A DNA stretch of 64,000 nucleotides from Pomphorhynchus laevis. Taxonomy: Eukaryota; Acanthocephala; Palaeacanthocephala; Echinorhynchida; Pomphorhynchidae. The notes beneath the pieces were generated by a model. It was not told the origin of the DNA, ran no database searches, and saw nothing but the letters and a program-made list of their open reading frames with translations. Positions 56,406 to 64,000 of this stretch are shown piece after piece. The stretch lies in contig WNNJ02000193.1 of assembly GCA_012934845.2 (NCBI GenBank), positions 1-64,000 on the forward strand, written 5' to 3'. The position numbers were made by a program, and so were the translations under genes. Each line of letters starts with the position of its first letter. The stretch's first letter is position 1.

Positions 56406-59400
56406 TGATATATTAATTGTATGATATTAATATATAAATTATATTATAAATTATCAAATATTTCTATTATATAAATAGGAATTTATATAGAAAATCTATA
56501 TTTCTACCCAAAAGATAGAATTCGATGCAAGCATTTACTGATTTTAGAAGCAAATATTTGCATTTAATAAATTTTTGTTTGTATCTGTAATCGTTGAACG
56601 ATTAAGATTATTTAAGAAAGATGTTTTTTGATTTTTTGCTTGCATAAAACAGTAGATGATGCATAACTCATAAACTATTATTTGCTGACTTAAAAATTAA
56701 AAATTAAAAAATTAATTAATTTGTTGAGGATACATCGATATGGAGCAATTATTTTGAAAATACGCGTAAGTTTTGATTGGAAATATGAAATATTACATAC
56801 ACTTTTGCTGTTAATCCATGATAATATAGCTCATATAAGCTTATATAGTCATTTAAGTCGTATATGCCATGAGCTTAAATGACTTTTTAATTTGCAAAAT
56901 TATATAAAAACCAAAAACGCAGAGTTAATATTATTAGAAATTAATATTTAGAAAAATTAATATTAATCAGTACACTACACTTAATATTTACTTATCAAAA
57001 GTAAATAAACGTATTAAACGTTTACAGAGAACAATTGTGTATAAATAGTTCAGCTTAAAGGTGTTCAATACGAATTTATTTCATTGTAAAACCGAACTGT
57101 AAAACCGAATTGATCTGGATTTTACGTTGTATCAAAAAATCTTGTAAACATTTTTGATCAATATGCATGTATTTAGCACGACAAAGAAGTTGGGTCAAAA
57201 ATATCCATTCATATTTATAAATGTGTTAATAAATCAGCACAATGTGTATTTTTTGAATTCTTGGTGACTTCGTTTCTAACATCGTAGCGATTTTTAATTA
57301 CTAGAATTCAAAAAAGCTATTACAGATTGATGTGTGAAAGTTAACGATCGTTACTGTCTTTGTATATTAAAATAAAACCGGATACTAGCACCATAATGGT
57401 GGATGAGAAAGTAGCTCATGATTAATTCATAATTTTAGGAAACAATAGCGATGTTTCCTCAACATTTTAAGAAATTCTAAAAGTTTAAAAATGTGAAATA
57501 TCATCAAAGTTGAAGATAAGACAATTTTCAGAATTTTCGTTGTTCACACGCGACACAAAAGTTACAAAATTAGCCTGTGCCTACAAGAATACACGTGACT
57601 ATATGTTTGCATATACAAAAAGCAGAAGTTTAAAATATTTGAAAATTTTCGTACGACAGTGATTGCCATGAACAATTCAAGTATCAAAAAGGTAATTGAA
57701 CAATTCACAATGTATCCGAGAAGTTTGTATAACGATTATGTAATATGTGTACACACGTAATTTTTAAAAAATATTCATTCCTTGGTAATTTTTTTAATTC
57801 CATTGAATCCAGTCGTTCCCTTGGATACACCACATAAACGGTACACATACGATGAAGAACTGTACTTTTGCTGAGACAAATATGCTTGTCAAAAATTGGT
57901 AGTTTTGTATATTATTTTATTTTAAGATAAAATGAGCACTTTAAAATATATATTATAACATTATAATATAATTATATAAAATATTATATATTATTGAAAT
58001 ATTATATATTATTGAAATATATTGATATATTTTGCGTGCTGGATATATATGGAGTGTTATTAAATAAGATTTATAATTGTTTAAAGGTTTCGCTACAAAA
58101 AAATCACGATAGTACCTCTGCAATAGTACCTCGATAGTTACTGAAATCATATAAACTTAGTATCTCTCCAATAGTACATCCTCAATAATATGCAAGGATA
58201 TAACATAAGAATTCTTTATTTAAAATTAGAAAAGACCATTTTAAAATTAGCGAAAATATAATAAATTATAAAGATTATAATAAATTATAATTATAATTAT
58301 AAAAAGTAGGTTCCGACTGTGAGGTCGGAACCTCACAGTTTAAAAGTACCTTTAAGAACCTTCAGCGAAAGAACTCTTGTAGAAGTAAAACCCATTTTCA
58401 AGTTGTTTTTGAAGGTTTTCAAAATCGTGTAGGAACAAATTATAGTTCTTTTAAATCACCAGCTTATATCTTAACTAAATATTAAATTAAACCCTTATGT
58501 TTGATCGTAAGTAGTAGATCGACCTGGTAGTGCAACCCACGATATTATAGATGTTATTTTTCAAACAGAAATACATAATTAATGCAATACAAGATAATGT
58601 TTAGATAAATACTACGCATTTGCAGATATATTTTACTGCAATTTTACCAATTCGTAGCTCAATATAATCATATAACATTCGTAAGTTAGAAAAAAAACTC
58701 CCAAATGAATTTCTGTATCTTAAAATAAAAATATGCATGTTCAATAGTATCGAATTTACACTTGAAAGCTACTGGATCAAAATTTACAATTAAAAACAAA
58801 TTTCGTCTTAAGATTACCTCTGTTCACAACCTTTATAGATTGCGATTATGTAAATAATAAATCGTAAAATTTTATAGATTTTGTTAATTTATAAAATTTG
58901 TTAATTTTTTAATTAAGTTCTTTATTTCTTAGTTAATTACTTCGACTTTGGCTGTAAAAGAAAAATTACATAAAAGAAATTAAGGGCTGGCCGAAATGAA
59001 AGCGGCGGATTTGGCAAATGGAAATTTAATTTTTTACAGCTATCTAGTAATATTATATATTATACCTACTTTATTTAAAACGACAGGAATAAATTTTAAA
59101 TTATTCACATGAGTAAAACCTACAAGAATTTTACGTAATGTTAAATATGGCTTCATCTTAGAGAACAGATATGCGACAATTCAACACTAGTATTCAAGAA
59201 TGAGTTAGATACATACCATTTTTATGGGTACTATTATAATATTTAACATGATCAATACATACAATTCTTAAATATAATTTATAATATTTTGTTTAACTGG
59301 CTCGCATAGTTTACATCTTAAAGCAATAGATGGATGCATAACTAAATGGGATCGCAATCGCATATCATAAGTTATAAGTCATTATTATTAATATTTCAAC

Positions 59401-60127
59401 AACATACAAAAGCATAGCTTAATTGGCTAGTTCACTGCAAAAATAATTAAAATAAATTTTTCAAAAATATGGAATCTTTATAAATATTAGTGGTATATCA
59501 TAAGACGGGCGGCTAATAACTGGGGAATATAACTTCCCCAGTTATTATGGCTTATTCATAATAACCTCCCAATTTATTATGATTTATTCATAATGAATTT
59601 TGCAGTTGTTATTGATTCCCTTGTTAATATGCGTTTTGTGTTTCCATAACCAATTCATCAAGTTATTAATATTTTATCAAGTTTCTTTCAGATATATTTA
59701 ATTTCCATCTAAGCTTAACTAAGTAGTAATCCCACGCTATCTAATGATAGATATTATTATCTATTATTCTTATATTATCTTTTTTATTAAATTATTTTTT
59801 TGGGATAATAAATCTACAAAATAAAATAAAGCAATTATGATTCCTGCAAAAGGCCAATAAAAGTTACCATTGGGCTTTTTCTAAGTCATCTTTAATAATT
59901 TAAGATGTTCCTACAATATTCTTTTTCGGTCGAACGAGTAGCTCGCATGCTTATACAGTTCGAGCGAGATAAAATGTAATTTTACTATTTATATGATTTA
60001 AGACTTTGTCATATGACGTATTACGCTTGCGAGAGAGTTTCGTCGCAATTCAGTGTATTGCGCACTTAAGGGCTTGAACCTCCAGAAGGAGAAAATACTA
60101 ATGGACAAAATGTAGCTTGATCAACTA
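56406..60127. other. AT-rich stretch, no clear gene
   Basis: Near 56727-56764 a short exon-like bit (DTSIWSNYFENT) precedes a gtaagt donor but has no convincing acceptor. Perfect hairpins at 58308-58333 (aggttccgac/gtcggaacct) and 59514-59547 are noted. A tagtacctctgcaatagtacctcgatagttactg tract near 58110 also occurs in part near 46935, 47052 and 51470. No RNA gene is recognised. Confidence 0.4.
59514..59547. repeat. perfect 14-bp hairpin
   Basis: taataactggggaa and ttccccagttatta pair perfectly around a 6-nt loop. It sits alone in AT-rich DNA. Confidence 0.9.
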
Positions 60128-60135
60128 TTGATATA

Positions 60136-61219
60136 CTCTCACTTTACTTTAAAAGTTCACTTCTCTCGTATTAATCGTAGTCTGACTTACAATCTTTTTG
60201 TGAATACTAAGGAGCATGTACAGAAATATCGACGTCAAGAAACGTCCGCTCGAACCTACCAAAAAACAAGTCACCACACTACATATCGAGGAGCGTGTCA
60301 TCAGTTCTAAACGTCATCGCATTTCTAAATATAAAAATGTACAGAAATACATTTCTAAATATATACTTCATTGTAATAATAAGAAACTGATATTAGATAT
60401 TTTATTTGTGAATGGTTTTAGGGTCAAACCCAGCCAAAAAACGTTAAAACGTTTAAGATTTTATTATTAATATTTCTTCCACCAACTGTGGACATCGTCA
60501 GGATAAATCTGAAAAGAGACAACACTTGAGCAACAAAAACCAAAATAAGAGTCAAAATGTGTGCAAATTAAATTAGTTTTGTCCATTGAGGTTAGGCTTA
60601 AGTAGTTTAATTGCCACCGCTTCTGTTAAAATACGCCGATGATATGATCTAACTTGGCAAATTATACTGGCGCCATCAAAATCGATACTGTGTCCAGTAG
60701 TATTCGCGTTGCCGGCGACTGCTGATTTACGACATGTGGACAGTGCACTTTTGTGTTCCCCCGACTCTCTTACACAGTGTTCTGCCAGTTTGGCCAATAT
60801 AAAAAGATGGACATTCTCTACAAGTGATGTTATAAATGCCGCCAACACACTGATCTTTGTTAGCTGTGACGGTTTAATTATTGATTGTATTGTGTTACAA
60901 GAGCGATATGAAACAACAATTTCTATTAGTAACTTGGACCACGCAATCAAATATATTCTCACTGTACTTTAAAAGTTTACTTCTATCGTATTAATCGTAG
61001 TCTGACTTACAATCTTTATGTGAATACTAAGGAGCATGTATAGAAATATCGACGTCAAATAACGTCCGCTCGAACATACCAACAAACAAGTCACCACATA
61101 TCGAGCCGCGTGTCATCAGTTCTAAGCGTCATCGCATTTCTAAATATATAAATGTATAGAAATACATTTCTAAATATATACTTCATTGTAATAATAAGAA
61201 ACTGATATTAGATATTTTA
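60136..61219 (-). mobile_element. Penelope-like element fragment between direct repeats
   Basis: About 265 bp at 60136-60404 is repeated directly at 60956-61219. Between them the minus strand encodes the PLE C-terminus: CVRESGEHKSALSTCRKSA, NTTGHSIDFDGASIICQ and LTEAVAIKLLKPNLN, the region after the YIG motif of GIY-YIG PLEs. The direct terminal repeats fit the pseudo-LTR layout of tandemly inserted PLEs. The copy is truncated and broken. A hammerhead-like motif lies in it at 60455-60510 (minus). Confidence 0.75.
60455..60510 (-). ncRNA. hammerhead-like motif in PLE
   Basis: Minus strand: CTGACGA (60495-60501), a stem II TCCAC/GTGGA with short loop, then GAAA (60473-60476) after one extra A, followed by a TATTAATAATA segment that could form a short stem III. 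Two unpaired bases flank stem II, so this is an imperfect match to the consensus. The position in a PLE supports a real or decayed ribozyme. Confidence 0.4.
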
Positions 61220-61379
61220 TGCATACAAACCACAAAGCCAGATGTTTCCTATATCATCACGTGGTCATGCTTAGAGTAAAGAGTTATAAATTAAGCATAA
61301 AAGTGTATTGTGTATGCTGTAATTTGAAATTTTTGATAAATAAATGTATTTGTTCGGTATATACTGTTAGATATATAAA

Positions 61380-62580
61380 AGGAATATATTATTATATTAA
61401 TATTATTATATTTTCGACAGCAAAAAGAGCTTAAACAGCTCAAACATGTTGGTTCACAACAGGGAAAACAAGAAAAATTAAAAATTAAATAAATAAACGA
61501 AATACTGTGCACTTCAGGCATGACGACAACGCATCCTGAGGTAACTTCGCAACCGTCATTTAAAACTCCACAGGTTACCATTTATCGTCACAGCAGGTAA
61601 GTCATTCCATATAGGTACAATTCTATCATGGATTGTCGATATTCGTTTGTTGCAGGCTCGTCTTCTTTTCAGCAAATAGTTGTGACCACGTAGGCGATCG
61701 TTGGTTCTTAGCTCAAACGTGTCCTTGCAACAGTGGCCTAGGGTGGTCAAGCACTTCCACACGAACCTCAGATCATTAAATTTTAGTGAAATTTTCACTG
61801 GAGGAACGTCAAGACAGCGCAGGCGTTCCTCGTAAGGTAACGAACGTATGGACCGCACCAAATGTGTGCACCGATGGAGAATGCGTTCGTAAGCGTCCAG
61901 CTCAAGCTGGAACTGAGGGTGAGCAACGACGGACCCATACAGCATGTGTGGGTGGATTGCGCAGAAGATTGCGCATTGGTAAAGGGTACACAATCCCACA
62001 GAATCAAGATGACCGAACACCCTACGTACTAGACCGAGGAGGCGAACGCACTCGCTTACAACATGATCGACATGAGAGCGGGATTTAAAGTCACTAGTTA
62101 CAATCACACCCAGGTCCGACATTTGCGAGGCTTTTACAATCTGACAGCTATCAATTCGGTCGCTACCACTGAAGGTCCCTTTTCCAATATGTAGGTGGAT
62201 ACATTTCGCAGGGTTCACTTTGAGTCCGACAGCATTGCACCATCGAGAAACCATCTCGACATCTTTCTGGAGTATAGTTACATCACTGGGACTATTCAAT
62301 GAACGCCATATTTTGAGGTCGTCAGCGTACAGAAGACACTGTGAATTTATGACAGAAGGGAGTGAGTTGATGTAGACGTTGAAGAGTAGTGGACTGATTA
62401 CACACCCCTGAGGAACCCCTACAAACATAGGACGCCATTCAGACAAGACACCGCCGATCTTGACTGTGAAGAAACGAGATGTCAGGAATGAATGCAACCA
62501 TCTATGGATAGGACCTCTGATACCGTATATAATATATATGTGCATTTTGCCTAAAGTCGAGAGTAAAAGTTCAATTAATA
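61380..62580 (-). mobile_element. CR1-like LINE, 3' half with open RT
   Basis: 329-codon minus-strand frame (62545-61556): FVGVPQGCVISPLLFNVYIN (RT motif B), QCLLYADDLKIW (catalytic), VNPAKCIHLHIG, DLGVIVTSDFK, SECVRLLGLVRRVFGHLD, a thumb/connector, and the C-terminal DRIVPIWNDLPAVTINGNLW typical of CR1/Jockey-superfamily LINEs. The frame is uninterrupted to its stop and is followed by an AT-rich 3' region to about 61380. The copy is 5'-truncated in the RT palm at about 62545-62580. Confidence 0.85.
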
Positions 62581-63395
62581 AATTATCTGCATTTAATATA
62601 TTATATTAATATTAATTCTATGATAATTATCACTTGTGATCTTTTTTGTTCCTTAACGTTAAAATCATTAATAATAATTGTCCGTATTTATGTTGACAAC
62701 CTAATAATAAAAATATTAAGATAATTAATTTGAAACTAATAACGAATCATCGAGTATACGAGTCTAACAATAGCACAATAGACAGAGATCAGCAAATTTA
62801 ATTTTTACCAACACAAGTATTAACAACAGCTTTTATCATTTACTTTTATGATTAAGAGACCTCGCCATTTACATTTCCTCTCGAATAAAATGTTAATAAG
62901 TCATAAAACAAGTTCAGTAAATATTTACATCCGAGTTTTGTAGCTCCTTTAAATCGGAGTTTAAAGGAGCTAATTTTTAGTGTCCTTTAAATCGGAGTTT
63001 CGTTGCTCCGAAAAATAAACATCGTTCACAGACTCTATAATCTGAAATTTTTGGAATTTAAGAATTTAGCGACACAAAAGCAACACTTAACAGTATTGAA
63101 GTCAGAAACATATCGATAATGACTACTAAACGGTAAGGGTTTTACGATTGAGAAGCCGTGAATTTCAATGTTCAAAAACATTGCGATCTTACTTATAATA
63201 TTGGGTTATACGACATTTTTAAAAATAAATGCCAACGCAGTCGGGTTATTAGAGATCTAATAATTCATAAATTATTAAAAAACATATTGATTCCATAATA
63301 TTCATTAATCATTTAGCAGTAAGAGTACCAATTCTTAAAAAAAAAACTTTAAAAATTTAACGTTTAAATTGATGCATTACAGTTAGCTTAAAATT
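62581..63395. other. AT-rich stretch with one hairpin
   Basis: tagctcctttaaa and tttaaaggagcta (62941-62972) pair perfectly around tcggag; cctttaaatcggagttt is repeated at 62984. Otherwise nothing is seen. Confidence 0.45.
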
Positions 63396-63878
63396 ATGCC
63401 TGGAAATTTTATGCAGAGAAATATTATTCTCAAATTTTATTTAAAAAATACCAAAAAAAATCATATTTTTTTATTTTTGAGCATAAATTTATCAAATTTC
63501 GCATACTTTATCTCAATTACTAGTAGAATGAATGAAGTTATATTAGAATTATATTTGAGGGTTTCTCTATATCTTTATTTCACACACCAAGTTGATAGAT
63601 CAAAGGTTCATATACACCCCAGTAAAAAAAACTTCGTCACAACACTTAGAATTAAAATCACTGTCTTTGTCGTACTGTTTGATACATCGTTTCCTTCATT
63701 TAACGTGAATAATGAACAAAATTTCAAGAAATTTCTTACTAATATTAAACTATTTATATTCTGCATCAAAGTTTATCAAGTTATAGGACTATTTTTAAGA
63801 TGTTCACTTTGCGTCAAAAATATGTCATTTCCAGCACATTTGAATAAGCAGATTTTACATCTTCAAAGCTTTTATTAA
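63396..63878 (+). CDS. 160-codon frame, unidentified (doubtful)
   Basis: A long open frame for such AT-rich DNA, starting MPGNFMQRNIILKFYLKN, with hydrophobic stretches (IFLFLSINLSNFAYFISI and VLFDTSFPSF) and many Asn/Lys/Phe/Ile codons. No domain, signal or splice site was recognised. It may be a chance frame or part of an unrecognised element. Confidence 0.2.
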   Translation: MPGNFMQRNIILKFYLKNTKKNHIFLFLSINLSNFAYFISITSRMNEVILELYLRVSLYLYFTHQVDRSKVHIHPSKKNFVTTLRIKITVFVVLFDTSFPSFNVNNEQNFKKFLTNIKLFIFCIKVYQVIGLFLRCSLCVKNMSFPAHLNKQILHLQSFY

Positions 63879-64000
63879 TAAATTTCCAGGCATTAAATCC
63901 AAATGAATTTTGACGTGAAATCAATTAAAACAATTTAATGTAGCATCTATGATGTAACCTTTTTAAAGAAACTTGATGATCCTTTGCATTTATATGGCGA

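Noticed and set aside
1-64000. CRISPR arrays, bacterial operons, riboswitches
   Set aside because: The window is eukaryotic (spliced exons, LINEs, PLEs). The only regularly spaced repeats are the tandem duplications and minisatellite listed.

Overview
The window is AT-rich animal DNA, almost entirely non-coding, in which a few split host exons sit inside a dense layer of retroelements. A 44-nt intron, an FBXO7-type F-box gene, several APE-type and RLE-type LINEs, Penelope-like elements (PLEs) with GIY-YIG domains and a hAT transposon all point to an invertebrate metazoan. The RTE C-terminus at 3.3-3.6 kb resembles nematode-type RTEs, but the sequence does not settle the phylum.

Layout. 0-2 kb: AT-rich, with one small basic, probably myristoylated ORF. 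2-6 kb: two tandem dimers of ~300-bp repeats that carry hammerhead ribozymes, and an RTE fragment inside inverted MITE-like repeats. 8.9-24.9 kb, minus strand: six consistent exons of an FBXO7/PI31 FP-domain F-box gene. Its introns hold a CARD-like ORF (opposite strand, 11.8 kb), a duplicated 546-bp block, an unusual RLE LINE (19.0-22.3 kb), a tRNA-Ser-like repeat and another hammerhead repeat (23.9 kb). 25.9-28.4 kb: an L1/RTE-like LINE 3' half plus an ~860-bp AT-rich repeat, duplicated at 52.1-56.4 kb. The first copy contains a precise 306-bp hammerhead-type insertion with a 12-bp target duplication. 31.2-36.2 kb: a PLE, a ZBED-type hAT relic and copies of a GC-richer dispersed repeat. 36.9-38.3 kb: a PLE between inverted repeats. 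39.1-42.4 kb: a second RLE LINE followed by a small acidic/basic ORF. 42.7-43.8 kb: another PLE. 47.6-51.3 kb: a Jockey/CR1-type LINE with an APE endonuclease. 60.1-61.2 kb: a PLE between direct repeats. 61.4-62.6 kb: a CR1-like LINE. The last 1.4 kb is AT-rich.

The most interesting signal is the association of four PLE fragments with three sets of ~300-bp, tandem or precisely inserted repeats bearing hammerhead ribozyme cores. This is the architecture expected of animal retrozymes (non-autonomous circular-RNA retroelements thought to be moved by PLE-type machinery). One copy (23935-24013) has a full consensus core in an unusual type III layout, and one (5963-6008) a full type I core. All assignments come from reading the sequence; no database search was run.
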